Positions 41,500 through 52,245 of a stretch of DNA of 64,000 bases are shown here, piece by piece. The DNA is from Portulaca oleracea (taxonomy: Eukaryota > Streptophyta > Magnoliopsida > Caryophyllales > Portulacaceae): NCBI GenBank assembly GCA_029582165.1, contig CM055877.1, forward strand, positions 43,659,249 through 43,723,248, given 5' to 3'. The position numbers and the translations under genes were made by a program. The notes under the pieces were generated by a model. That model ran no database searches. It was not told where the DNA came from and saw only the letters and a list, made by a program, of their open reading frames with translations. Each line of letters opens with the position of its first letter. The first letter of the stretch is position 1.

Positions 41500-42605
41500 C
41501 TACTCATACTCCTCTTCATCCTCACTACTAATAATCTCGGTACAAATAGGGTCTAACATATTATCCTCCTCTATTCCCACTCCCTCTTCCCCCATAATGG
41601 ATTCATTAGCATCATCGTGCATGGCTTCCTCATCACTTATGTCATCTCGATCTTCGCTTTGGTCCTCATCAATGCTAGATAGTGTTGGAGGATTTTCAGT
41701 GCTATCCTCTTGATATGCGACATCATCAATGCCGTCAATCGTTGGCCTCGGCTTTATAATGAGTGTTGCCCACCATTGGTTTCTATCTCGCCTTGTACTA
41801 GGATAATGAGTATAAAACACTTGCATTGCTTGGGATGCCAGCACGAATGGTTCATATACTCGATATCGTTTTGTGTGGTTCACATCCACGAGATTGTAAT
41901 GCTCATGTTTGTTCAAACCATGGACGGAGTCAAACCAATCAACTTTGAACAAAACAACTTTGTAATTTCCAAATCTTCCTAAGTATTCCAACTGAATCAC
42001 TTCTTGGAGCGCCCCATAGAAGTCTACGCCGTGCATTCCTTTGACATATACCCCAGAGTTGGCGTTCGACTTTCCTTTTCGTTGGACTTGGAAATTGTAG
42101 TTGTTAATGTAGTAATGGTTCCACCAACGCACATTTTTGTTGGGACCGTATGCTAACGCTCGAATAAAGTCATTCGCTTCATTTGAATTGATAGCCTACA
42201 TAATATAATTTTAGCAAAGTCGTCAACTTGAAGTGGACAACATTATGATAATTGAACTCGAATATTACTAATTCAATCAAACTTGATCGTTCACCTTTCG
42301 TTTAAACCATTCGGGAAATTGTTTCCCAAATTTGCTCCACAAATCCCTTATTTGTGTGCGTGGATGTGATAGGCACATGTCTTCTTCAAATTGCCTTTCA
42401 ACAAATAATTTAACATGTTAACTAGGTAATTAGTTACATGGAGCATGTACATACACATAGCGGCGTGCAATTGTACATACCTTTCATACTTTTCCAACAA
42501 GTCGCTATTTGACAGAACATATGCATGCGCCGCAACAAACTCTTGTTGGTTGAGATACCTTTTTTTACCCTCACTAGGCGCATATCCAATGTTTGAGGAA
42601 AACAC
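41500..42605 (-). pseudogene. CACTA TnpD transposase, C-terminal part (DUF4216)
   Basis: Exon 42605-42484 (RYLNQQEFVAAHAYVLSNSD), exon about 42394-42295 (IRDLWSKFGKQFPEWFKRK, donor AAAG|GTGAAC), exon 42195-41500 (ALAYGPNKNVRWWNHYYIN, NANSGVYVKG, then the DUF4216 block YKVVLFKVDWFDSVHG, YEPFVLASQAMQVFY) and an acidic tail to the stop at 41500. This order is that of the end of plant CACTA TnpD proteins. The catalytic N-terminal two thirds are not present: 42640-43490 is AT-rich with none of it. Confidence 0.8.
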
Positions 42606-42639
42606 ATCAGGGAGGGGTTCGTTAACATCATTAACATGT

Positions 42640-43490
42640 TTTACATCAGGGCATGCGTTTCTTTTAATTTAATTTAATTAACCAAACATATACAATCAAT
42701 TAAACATCCTATAATTAATTAAACTAATTATTCATAACCTTGTAAACCCTAAACATCAATATTCTAACTTTAATTTCAAGCCATAACAACATAATAAACT
42801 ATAAGCATTCATAATAAACCCTTTCAAGCCCTAACAAACAACAATATTCTAACATTAATTTCAAGTCCTAACAACATAATACAATAATAAATTATAAGCA
42901 TTCATAATAAACCCTAAAAATTTACATTCAAAACATACATTATTCTAAATTTGAATTTGAAACCATAATCAAACTAAAATTACTCAAGGAAATTACTCAA
43001 ATTCACTCTAAAAATTTACATTCAAAACACAATTCTAAATCCAATTTCAAACCCTAATCTTGATTAACACTAAACACTACCCTAAATTTGAATATCTAAC
43101 CATAACCACACTAAAATTACTCAAATAAATTACTCTAATACAACAATATATATGAATTTTAAAATTAAACATCAACAATTTAACATCATATACTCTCACT
43201 TTACTAACCAACAATAATCTAACTTTAATTTCAAACTCTAACATCCTAACACTATAATAAACTCCAAACATTCATAATTCACCCTCAAAATTTACATTCA
43301 AAACACAATTCTAAATTGAATTTCAAACCCTAAACTTGACTAACACTAAACACTACCATAAATTTAAATTTCAAACAATAACCACACTAAAATTACTCAA
43401 CTAAATTACTCATATACAACGATATATATGAATTTTACAATTGAAAATCAAAAATTTAACTACAAAAATTAATTAGGGGACTCACATTGG
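42640..43490. other. AT-rich filler in the CACTA element
   Basis: Diverged repeats of CCCTAAACA, TTTCAAACCCTAA and AAAATTACTCAA words replace the expected transposase body. No gene. Confidence 0.5.
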
Positions 43491-43695
43491 TGGTTGCCGG
43501 AGATGTTGGCGTCGGTGGTTGCCGGAACTGTGCGCACGACGGTCGTCGGTGGTAGTAGTGTCGGCCGGCGTTGACGGTGGTGGACGGAGTGAAGGTGGTT
43601 GGGGCGGTGGCTGGGGTCGTGGTGGTCGCGATGAGGAAGCGAGATAGAGAGAGAGTAAGCAGCGTGAATGTTTGAGATTCTGCCCGTTGTCGCAT
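43491..43695 (-). promoter_or_regulatory. CACTA 5' GC-rich leader
   Basis: GGT/GTCG-rich stretch before the minus-strand gene, next to the subterminal repeats. Short frames on both strands have no family signal. Probably promoter-leader DNA. Confidence 0.3.
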
Positions 43696-43699
43696 TAAA

Positions 43700-43975
43700 G
43701 GGTCCAGCGACCGATAGCGTATCGGTCGCTGGCTTAGCGACCGATAGAAAGTCAGACGAAGTTAATGTTACCGTTGAAGAACTTATTGAACCGCGCGACC
43801 GATATCCAGCGACCGATATCATATCGGTCGCTGGACTAGCGACCGATATGAAGAGATTTGCGACCGATACAATATCGGTCGCTGATTAGCGACCGATACA
43901 GTATCAGTCGCTATGTATCGGTCGCCCGTGTCGATTAGAGCGACCGATACGTATCGGTCGCTTTGGGTCGGTCGC
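43700..43975. repeat. CACTA subterminal repeats, promoter end
   Basis: Repeats of GCGACCGATA with a perfect 22-bp palindrome at 43940-43961 and close variants at 43708-43730 and 43860-43882. Confidence 0.9.
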
Positions 43976-43995
43976 CGTAGACGTTTCATGTTGTA

Positions 43996-45129
43996 GTGAT
44001 GGTTAAGAGGTGTAATACTTGTAATATCTCAAAAGCTCATGCATTACCACAAGGCTTGTACACTCCATTGCCTATTCCACATAGTCCTTGGGAAGATGTG
44101 AGTTTAGACTTCATTGTGGGTCTACCAAGAACTCAAAGAGGCAAGGATTCAATCATGGTAGTCGTTGATAGGTTTTTGAAAATGGCACACTTCATTCCAT
44201 GCCATACAATCTATGATGCTACTAAGGTTGCCAATCTATATTTTCAAGAAGTAGTGAAGTTGCATGGTATTCCAAAGGCTATGGTGAGTGATAGAGACTC
44301 AAAGTTTCTTAGTCATTTTTGGCTAACATTGTGGAAGAAGCTTGGTACGAAATTAAAGTTTAGCATCGCATGTAATCCCCAAACGAATGGACAAACAAAA
44401 GTTACAAATCGTACCTTGGGAGCCTTACTTCGAGCATTGGTTAGTAAAGACAAGAAAGGGTGGGATACTCTTCTATGTCATGCTGAGTTTGCTTTTAATA
44501 GAAGTCTAAGTAAAGCCACGGGTTTATCACCATTTCAAGTGGTTTATGGAAGGAATCCTCTCCAACCTATGGATCTTACACCCATTTCTACATCAACAAA
44601 GTTTAGCTTTGAAGCTAACAAAAGGGTAGAAGAAATTAAGAAGCTGCATCAAGAATTTCGTGAGAAAATATTGAAGTATACACAAGATGTGACAAGTAAA
44701 GTGAATAGAACAAGGAAGAAGGTTGTATTTGAACCAGGAGATCTTGTTTGGATTCACTTGAAGAAAGAGAGATTTCCTTCAAAAAGGAAAGGGAAATTAG
44801 CACCAAGAGGTGATGGTCCTTATGAAGTTCTAGAAAGGATTGGTGATAATGCATACAAACTCCAACTTGGTGAAAATTATGAAGGTAGTTGTACCTTTAA
44901 TGTGAGTGATCTTAAGCCATACTTTGAAGAAGGAGAACAACTTCCTAGTTTGAGGACAAACTCTTCTCAACTAAGGGGGAATGATGTATATTTGGTCCCA
45001 AATACACATCATGGGAACCAAATACAAGCTTATATGGAAGAAGAGCTTCAATCACTCTCATCACTCTCAATAATGAATGACTTCATCAAGTGCAATTCGA
45101 TACTTTACTCTATAACTCAAGATCTATGA
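43996..45129 (+). pseudogene. Element C integrase core and C-terminus
   Basis: The frame runs 377 codons. CNTCNISKA is the Cys-Cys part of the zinc site that was cut off from its His half by CACTA. The core has DFIVGLPRTQRGKDSIMVVVDRF (first Asp), MVSDRDSKF (second Asp), ACNPQTNGQTKVTNR; the usual catalytic Glu (QTExxN) reads Lys-Val here (QTKVTN), so it is probably inactive. The C-terminal RFPSKRKGKLAPRGDGPYEV and SDLKPYF blocks follow. The frame extends into the 3' LTR. The Met start is only the target-duplication codon. Confidence 0.9.
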
Positions 45130-45771
45130 TGCTATTGGGAAAGTCGTCTTGGAGCCAAAGATAGATCATTCAAAGAGCTTTCAAATGGTTTTTGAATCTT
45201 GAAGATTGGAGAAGAATTGAGCAAGATATCAATGTTTCTTTCTAGCTATGTACATTTTGATTCTTTATGATGTAATATTTGTAATAGATGATGTAAGCTG
45301 GAAATCCTTGTATTCTTGATATAGTGCACGCCTAAGGGGTCCTAGAGTGCTATAAATAGACCCTTTGGGAGGCCTTTGTATTCATTCAATCATTCACAAA
45401 ATAATACAAAGTAAATGCATCATGCTTTTGTGTTCTCTCTAGCTTTCCTAGAATCCTTTCTTCTTGAGGGAAAAATCGTCCAAATCTCTTCTTCTATTCC
45501 TTGCTTGGCTAGCTTGGTTGGTGATAGGAAGAGTTAAAGATCTTCTTGAATTGGTGTGTCTATATCTTCAAGAGTTCTCAGGCCATATCAAATTCTATCG
45601 TTCGTTCATCTCAATCATCATTGGTACATTCCATTGAATCCTTTTGATTTCTATCTTGTTTTACTCTTTTCGTTTGATCCTTAAGAACTTAGAGAGGAAG
45701 ATTCTTATCTTTGTTCATAAAGATCCTGATTTTCGTGTGTAATGAGATCTCTTTGATCCCATTATACATCA
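44982..45771 (+). repeat. Element C 3' LTR
   Basis: 790 bp, near-identical to 33689-34475; TATA box TATAAATAGACC at about 45351. Confidence 0.92.
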
Positions 45772-47477
45772 GTAGGGTGTGTAGAAGGACTCAAAATAAA
45801 GAGAAAAAGACTCAAGAAATAAAGAGAAAAAGAAACAAAAATAAAGAGAGTTAGCGTTAGGGTTACAAATACAATTAAACACCCCTTCAGGTTAACCAAA
45901 TCAAACATCAATCTATTAAGCAATACCAAGATTAATTAGGAAGAGAACATAATCAGTGAGAAATAGAAAGAATGAAGTTTTCGAAATTAAGTAAAGAGTA
46001 CAAGTACTTTGAATGTGAAAAATCGCCAACAGTCTTAAGATAAATGCAAATATGCTCGGTTGGTTATGGACGTAGGCCAGTCAAAAGAGCAAAACTCACT
46101 TTAAGATAAAAAGTTGAACGCTCAAACACTCAAATTTGAATGTATGTGGGTTTTTCTCATACTCAGAACAAAAGAAACAACCTACCATAGGCTTGGTAAG
46201 AATCTCGCTCTCCACTGCTAATATGCAAAGACATAAGTGACAATCAAGAGGACTTTTAGGGTTGTAATGAGGCTTAGGTTAAGGGAAAGGAGTGGTAAAA
46301 TTTAGGTATGAGGAGTTAAAGAGCCATGCTTGGATTAATTTTCAACAAAGAACTGCTCTCAATCTCATCTTCTTGCCTGACGTATGCAAGGATCTCACTT
46401 TTCTCCTCATAAATATCAAAATACTTCATCAACTTTACAACCGGGTCAAAGGCTTTCACAAATTCCAATTGAATTTCTCTAATCACCCTTTTTATCTTGA
46501 ATTCTTTTTTTTCATTTTTTTCTTCTATTTTTCTGCTTCTATTTTTTGTGGGTGATCAAGGGAGAAGAAATATAAAAATATAGCTTCGACCTCAATATTT
46601 CAAAAGAACATCATAACCAATTGGCTAACTCATAATTAATTGGGATATGTAATGTGTCCCAATTCAATCAAAATTAAAATGCACACCCCAACATCTCAAT
46701 TCCATTCACAGCAACACCGAACCAATTTTCGCTCCCGGAATAATGAACTCTCACTAATCCAAGCAAGGCAAAGGGTAGGAATTAATAAAGGTCATGACTT
46801 GTATTGCCAGGGTTTCATCACAAAAAGAAAGGTAATTAAAGGCTAGGCGGGGCTAAAGAACAGTAATAATATTGTTAGGAAGACTATTTGGTTATGTAGT
46901 TTATTAAAAATGATGCCTCAATCATATTGTCACAATATGCAATGCAAAGATGCAGTTTCAAACAAGATGCAAAACAAATTCTGGAGTTGCAACTAATGGT
47001 GGAGTCTCTCAAGGAATAAAAGAATTGATAAAATTGATCAATTCATAATTTTAGGCTATGTGGACTCACGGGTTAGGGCTCAATCAACTAAACCTAGCCC
47101 AAAGATTTGTGGCACGCATATTTACAAATACTAAGATAGTCAAAGCAGTTAAACACATTTTTCATAACTTGACTCAAAATCAGAAGATTTAAAGAAACAG
47201 ATTTCAAGAACTTTTAAGTTCTCAACCAAACTTCACTAGGTAAAGCAAGACAAACTAAAACTCTAATTAATTTACAAATCATCACCGAAGGTGTTCCGGA
47301 CAGGCTAATCCTAATCCTAAATTTTTTTGGTCTTTTCTTTTTTCTGATTTTTTTTTGGATTTTTCTAATAGTGGTGGATGCAAAACTAGGAAAAGAAAAA
47401 CTAAAATGAAAAGAAAGAAAAGAAAAGAAAATCTAATATGATCTAACTAATGCAACCTAGGTGAATGCAGGTTTACC
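45772..47477 (-). other. Element B interior, non-coding
   Basis: A-rich internal DNA of B to the right of C. No gag-pol motif on either strand, no long frame. Consistent with a non-autonomous element that lost pol. Confidence 0.5.
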
Positions 47478-47827
47478 CAAAAAATTACTCGGAGGTACCC
47501 CAATATTTGGGGAAACTATTTTTTGGTACCCTAAGTTTTCAAAACTAATTTTGAAGTACCCTTACTTTTTGGGTTAGTAATTATTTGGTGCTTTTCCGAC
47601 CATTAATTTTATTAAGTGACCGAAATACCCTCATTCTTCTTCTTCAAGGGTATTTCTTCAAGAAGGGAAGAACAAGGGCATTTTGGTCACTTAATAAAAT
47701 TAATGGCCGGAAAAACACCAAATAATTACTAAACCAAAAAGTAAGGGTACCTTAAAATTAGTTTCGAAAAGTTGGGGTTCCAGAAAAATATTTCACCAAA
47801 AGTTAGGGTACCTCAGAGTAATTTTTT
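47478..47827. mobile_element. Foldback MITE, 350 bp, in element B
   Basis: Almost the whole element is two inverted arms (AAAAAATTACTCGGAGGTACC ... its reverse form), about 160 bp each, meeting near CTTCTTCTTCAAGGG. Flanked by an 11-bp direct repeat GCAGGTTTACC (47467-47477, 47828-47838), which suggests a MULE-like origin (9-11-bp duplication). Confidence 0.75.
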
Positions 47828-47838
47828 GCAGGTTTACC

Positions 47839-48870
47839 TAATCTAAAAACTAGAAAGAAAAAATTCAAATAAAACACTCTAAAACAAAGACTCAAAATAA
47901 TGAAAAAGAAAAATAAATTAACTAAAACTCACAAAAGAGAAAAAAAATGAAAACTAACCTAAGGAAAGAAAAATTTTAAAGAAAAACTCGAAAATAGTAT
48001 ATACACCCTCATGCTTAAACCTAGTATTGTCCTCAATGCAAAGGACACAGATAAAATGGGAAAGGTTGTTAACAAAGTATAACTAATTCATAACAAACCT
48101 ATAACAAACTTAAAGTCATTAGGACTCCCCCATGCTTGTATATTTAATTAACTAACATTCAAGATTCAAGATTGCAACCTTAACTGCTCAAGAACTGAGT
48201 TTAACCAACTTCACATGTTTCCAAAATAGATACTCAACAAATCCAACTCTAAATCATGTGTGAAAATGACAAAGGTACCAACTTTTCAAATTAAACAACC
48301 TAAATATACTAACTAGTATCAAAAACTACTCAAGCAAGGTGCACCAAACTATGAGCATGAACATGGTGGATTGGAGAAACATATTCAAGTATGAAATATG
48401 CAAAAACACACCAAAAATACTAGCAAGTAATAATAAAGTTGTAGAAGAAAATAAGAATCGTACCTTGAAGTTGCTTGAGCACAGGTAGAGGTAGAGATCG
48501 CAAGTAAAAGAAATTTGGAAATTTTCAGATTGATAAATTATTTAGGTTGAAGTCTAGGAGAAAGATAGTTAATAAAGGGGTCAGGGAAAGTATAAGGATT
48601 AAAAGAAAAAGAAAGAAGGAAAATTAGGGATTTCAAGATTATTATTGAGAAGAGAAACAATTCGAGCGAGAATAGGAAACGTTGGCAGCGCTTTCAGGCG
48701 CTGCCAGCGTTTTGAATTTCGCCACCTTTCAGACTTTCTGTGTGAGACGCGGGGAGCGCCTCATGGGGCGCTGCCAGCGTTTTGAATCTGGCATCAGCAT
48801 TGGCGTTTTTCTCGTCTGCCACCTTTCTTTAATCTTTTATTTCACCTAAAAACAAGCAAACTAACAAAAT
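47839..48870 (-). other. Element B interior with dyad words
   Basis: Non-coding A-rich DNA. At 48680-48785 a GC-rich piece carries GCGCTGCCAGCGTT (48698) and GCGCTGCCAGCGTT (48768), the same dyad word that repeats in B's LTRs. Confidence 0.6.
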
Positions 48871-48877
48871 TAGGACC

Positions 48878-50143
48878 TTAAAATCCAAATAACCAAACAT
48901 TCAAATTAAAATAGAAAATTGAATTGAGAAAAACCAAGGATAAATTAAGAGTTCTAAAAATAATCACAATAAACTCAATCCAAAAGGTCAAGATCCGGGT
49001 CTTCGTTCCGGATGACGTCAAAGCCCTTAGTAGGTTGTCAAACTCTTTTTCATGCAGTTTGCAAGCTAGCAGGTTAGAGATCAACTGAAAACTTATAAAA
49101 TAAAACATTAGTAAAGTTCTCAGTAATAAATCAAATTTGCTAGAAAAATCAAAAGATTCATAATATGTGATCCACAATAATTTTCTAGGCATGTCCTCTA
49201 GGTGTATCCAATGTGAATCAAGGGTAGGGTAATTACCTAAGGACAATTCATCAATAATACTGTTATTTTCACCAATATTAACTTCATCAAAAACATTAAT
49301 TTGAACATCAAAGGTCTTTTCGTTAGGCATAGGTTCCTCAAAGGTTTTTGGTAAAACTGAAGGTAGTGAAATAGGAATAGAAGCATGAAATAAATTACTA
49401 GAATCAGGGAGTACAATATTATCAGGGTCCTTGTTTGAAAAATTTAATTTGTTATCAACCTTCTCGCTAGGTTCCTCATTAATAATATCAACCGACTCAT
49501 GATGAAAATCATTTGCATTCCTAGTATCTAACTCAAAAGTCTCACTCACCTCAGACTCCGTCGACTGAGAAATAGGTAAGGGAATATCATGCAAATCAGA
49601 AACACCATCAGTAGTGTTTTTAGGTAAACTAGGACTAGAAGGATCATCAAAACTGACTTCTAAAGGGGATGGGGACTTGTTATCATCACATATCTCGTTA
49701 TTAAAATTGGAAGAATTAGAACCAGGGTTATTGGCCTGCAACAAGTTCGTCAAGTCAGCAAATTTAGCAACCCTAGGGCAAGCAGAATCATCATGCTCAG
49801 AAGAACAACATAAAGTACAATTGATTGAATTATGAGATTGCATATAGGAATTAGCATGAATGGCACAAGGATCGGGGTAATCAGATAGACAATTAGAAAT
49901 TTCGAATTTATAGGTGTCATGTGAAAGCAATTCAAGTGATTTCATAGCTTCATTAAAAGGTTTATCACGAAAACCCAAATAATTCAGAAGATTACGGGTC
50001 TCTACATTCACTCCTTCAAAAACAATATCAACAATTTCAGTTTCCCCTAGCGTGATATGGTCTGGAACAGGAGCAGCAATTAATCGCTCATAATATCGCC
50101 AAAATAATTCACGTTTATCTTGAGGAAAACAAAGCATTGTCAT
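48878..50143 (-). CDS. Element B gag-like protein (421 aa)
   Basis: Open from ATG 50143, 115 bases after the PBS. Residues 6-80 (FPQDKRELFWRYYERLI; RNLLNYLGFRDKPFNEAM) fit the second half of an Athila-type gag. A C-x2-C-x4-H-x4-C zinc knuckle lies at 109-122 (CTLCCSSEHDDSAC). A long acidic/Ser/Asn-rich middle follows (about 130-330), then a hydrophobic C-terminal stretch (about 335-421, LLLRTLLMFYFISFQLISN; LTFWIEFIVIIF) unusual for gag. No protease or RT follows. Probably packages the element's RNA, with other proteins supplied by an autonomous relative. Called a single frame because it is unbroken. Confidence 0.7.
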   Translation of the reverse strand: MTMLCFPQDKRELFWRYYERLIAAPVPDHITLGETEIVDIVFEGVNVETRNLLNYLGFRDKPFNEAMKSLELLSHDTYKFEISNCLSDYPDPCAIHANSYMQSHNSINCTLCCSSEHDDSACPRVAKFADLTNLLQANNPGSNSSNFNNEICDDNKSPSPLEVSFDDPSSPSLPKNTTDGVSDLHDIPLPISQSTESEVSETFELDTRNANDFHHESVDIINEEPSEKVDNKLNFSNKDPDNIVLPDSSNLFHASIPISLPSVLPKTFEEPMPNEKTFDVQINVFDEVNIGENNSIIDELSLGNYPTLDSHWIHLEDMPRKLLWITYYESFDFSSKFDLLLRTLLMFYFISFQLISNLLACKLHEKEFDNLLRALTSSGTKTRILTFWIEFIVIIFRTLNLSLVFLNSIFYFNLNVWLFGF

Positions 50144-50257
50144 ATTTTTTAGATTTTAAAATTTTTTTAATTTTTATTTGATTTTAGGGTTTAAAGAAAA
50201 GCAATAAAAACCTAGTCAACCATAGTGCGTTCGTCTAATGGCAGTTGGGGAAACAAG

Positions 50258-50274
50258 TCCCCGGCAACGGCGCC
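50258..50274 (-). promoter_or_regulatory. Element B primer-binding site
   Basis: Minus strand TGGCGCCGTTGCCGGGG, seven bases inside the 5' LTR end; the typical Athila primer site. Confidence 0.85.
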
Positions 50275-50281
50275 AAAAACT

Positions 50282-52238
50282 TGACATACCTAAAACATAT
50301 AGGTGTCTGTGTACCGCAAGTGTACAGGTCTGTGTAGTAATAAAATATCGTTCTCTCTCAGGAACTTGTGATCAACTACGCACTAAACTAGTTTACTACA
50401 AAGGATGCTAGGTCGATCAAAGGGTTGTTGGTAATGATTTAGATAATTAACTAAGGAAGTAGGAAATTAAAGGATTCAACCAAATAATTAAAAGAGTTTA
50501 GGGGAGTCTACTCTAGTCAATCAATCAAATTATCAACAATCCCGGTGCAGGTAACAAGATAATTCGGGGTCTATAATCTTTCTAGGCCTTATCACTTCGA
50601 TCTTTCGATCCTAGGTGAGTTACAGTGATTAAACTAAACATTATTTCTAACTATTTAATCCAATCAAAGATAAAGAACTGATTATAAATTGACCCTAGGC
50701 AAGAATCATTATGTCTAACTATTTTCTAAACCTATTCAATCTACACATTCCAATTCAAGACTCAAACTGTCGTTCTGTTGTCGAGAATCTAAAACTAGGT
50801 AAAGACTCAAACTGTCGTTCTGTTGCCAAATTACCTTGACATACAATACACGCAGATTAAACGAATAAAAGGATAACCTAACACCGAGACTTTATTCAAA
50901 TTCAATCAAAAGACATCGAGTTTATCCCCCAAACAAAGGGAATTTAGCTACTCATAATAAAAACTAAGAAAGCGATAATAAAAGCTGAATAACAAAATAT
51001 AAAGAGAATAGAAATTAAACCGAACATCCGAGCCGTTGAATTCGATCTCTTTGTGTCACCCAAATGGATCTCCTTCTCCTCCTCTTTTGTTCCTAAACTA
51101 CTAGAGCGGCTCCCCGAAGGGAGGAAAATTTAGAGAACCCTAATCTAAACGGCGTGTGAAATAAACTAAAATATTGTTCGCTTAATTTCTCCCCGAAGGG
51201 AGAGAACTAGGAAAATAAAACCTATACTAAAACGTTGGTTTTGATAATGGAGGCGTAGGGTTTTTATTCTTCTCCGAAGGGAGAGAATTCTCGTTAAAAC
51301 CCTAAAGTAATAAATCATAAAACGATGCGGCGGACGTTATTTTTATAACCGAGACGGACGAGACGGAGATGGATCAAACGCGGCCAGCGCTAGGAACACG
51401 CTGCCAGCGTTTCCTTCAACTTAGTTACTGCCGTGCCCGCTGCTAGCGTGCATATAGGCGCCACCAACGCTTGTACTGCAGCTGCTGTTGTTGCGTGTGA
51501 ACTTAGGCGCTGCCGAGGGGTTGAAGGGCGCTGCTAGCGTTGAGAGTGAGCTGGGCGCTGCTGGGGTCGTATCAAGCGCTTCCAGGGAGCTTGTGCACGC
51601 TGCTAGCGTGTACTGCTATCGTGTGAAGATGCTGGTGATGTTTGCTGTGATGAAGCTGGATGAGGGCTGATCATGATGATGATCAAGGCATGGGCTGTGA
51701 TGATTGATGCGTGATGATCATGTGATGTATTGGTCGATGAAGATAGGCGCTGTCAAGGGTTTGCTCAAATGCATGATCGAGTCTGTTTGTGATGATCAGA
51801 TGATGCATGGATGAGTTGATCATGTGTTGATGTTATTATTGATCAAACGCTGGGCGAGGGGTGTTGGTGAGCGGCTGTTGGTGCATGTTATTGCTGAGAT
51901 GGGATTTCATCAGCTGCTGTGCGTGCATGCTTGTGACCTGCTGGGCCGAGACTTGGAATTGGGCCACCTCTTCACTTCTTCTCCCATGTTCTACTTCTCT
52001 TTCTTTTATTTAATTCTCTAATTCTCCTCTTTAATTTCTCTTCTTCAATTTCTTCTATATTTTCTTTGCTTTTCAAAGGAATTTCACTAAAATCTGCAAA
52101 ATAAACCAATTCCCGACCAAGTGAAGAATATTGCAGAAATTGATATGAAGAGACTAGAATATATTAGAAAATTGACTAAAATATACAAGTTAATTACCTA
52201 AAAAGAACTAAAAATATCTATATAAAATTCACTTATCA
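50282..52238 (-). repeat. Element B 5' LTR (right copy)
   Basis: 1957 bp. TATAAAAATA on minus at 51339-51348. Dyad words ACGCTGCCAGCGT (51398-51410), CGCTGCTAGCG (51438), GCGCTGCTAGCGT (51528), CACGCTGCTAGCGTG (51596-51610). A 65-codon frame on + (51824-52021) occurs in both LTRs but has no family signal. Confidence 0.9.
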
Positions 52239-52245
52239 GTTACTC

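Larger units (their letters stand above)
38335..43998 (-). mobile_element. CACTA (En/Spm-type) transposon, 5.7 kb, nested in C
   Basis: Terminal inverted repeats CACTACAACA (38335-38344, 43989-43998) and 3-bp duplication ATG (38332-38334, 43999-44001). Both subterminal regions are dense in GCGACCGATA/TATCGGTCGC repeats (38360-38720 and 43700-43975). On minus, the C-terminal part of a TnpD transposase precedes a Transposase_24-type second gene. The catalytic part of TnpD is missing, so it is non-autonomous. Confidence 0.95.
33689..45771 (+). mobile_element. Element C: chromovirus-like Ty3/gypsy, nested in B
   Basis: LTRs at 33689-34475 and 44982-45771 (787/790 bp, TGATGTATATTTGG...TTATACATCA) with perfect duplication GTAGG (33684-33688, 45772-45776). 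PBS TGGTATCAGAGC (34480-34491) and PPT AACTAAGGGGGA (44969-44980). Gag, protease and integrase remain; RT and most of RNase H are deleted near 37966. A solo LTR (36015-37473) and a CACTA element (38335-43998) interrupt it. The integrase tail ends in an SDLKPYF block without an obvious chromodomain, so a CRM-like lineage is my best guess. Confidence 0.9.
31740..52238 (-). mobile_element. Element B: gag-only Athila-like retrotransposon carrying nested insertions
   Basis: LTRs at 31740-33629 and 50282-52238 with perfect 5-bp duplication GTTAC (31735-31739, 52239-52243). On the minus strand the LTR starts TGATAAGTGAA and ends GTATGTCA. The PBS GGCGCCGTTGCCGGGGA (50258-50274) is the Athila type, and a purine run AAGCTTGGGGGG (33633-33644) is the PPT. 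The element's own DNA is about 8 kb: LTRs, one gag frame, no protease/RT/integrase. Element C and a 350-bp foldback element are inserted inside. It looks like a TR-GAG type non-autonomous element. Confidence 0.9.

Noticed and set aside
51824..52021. 65-codon frame present in both LTRs of element B
   Set aside because: Conserved only because the LTRs are copies of each other; antisense to the element and without family motifs.
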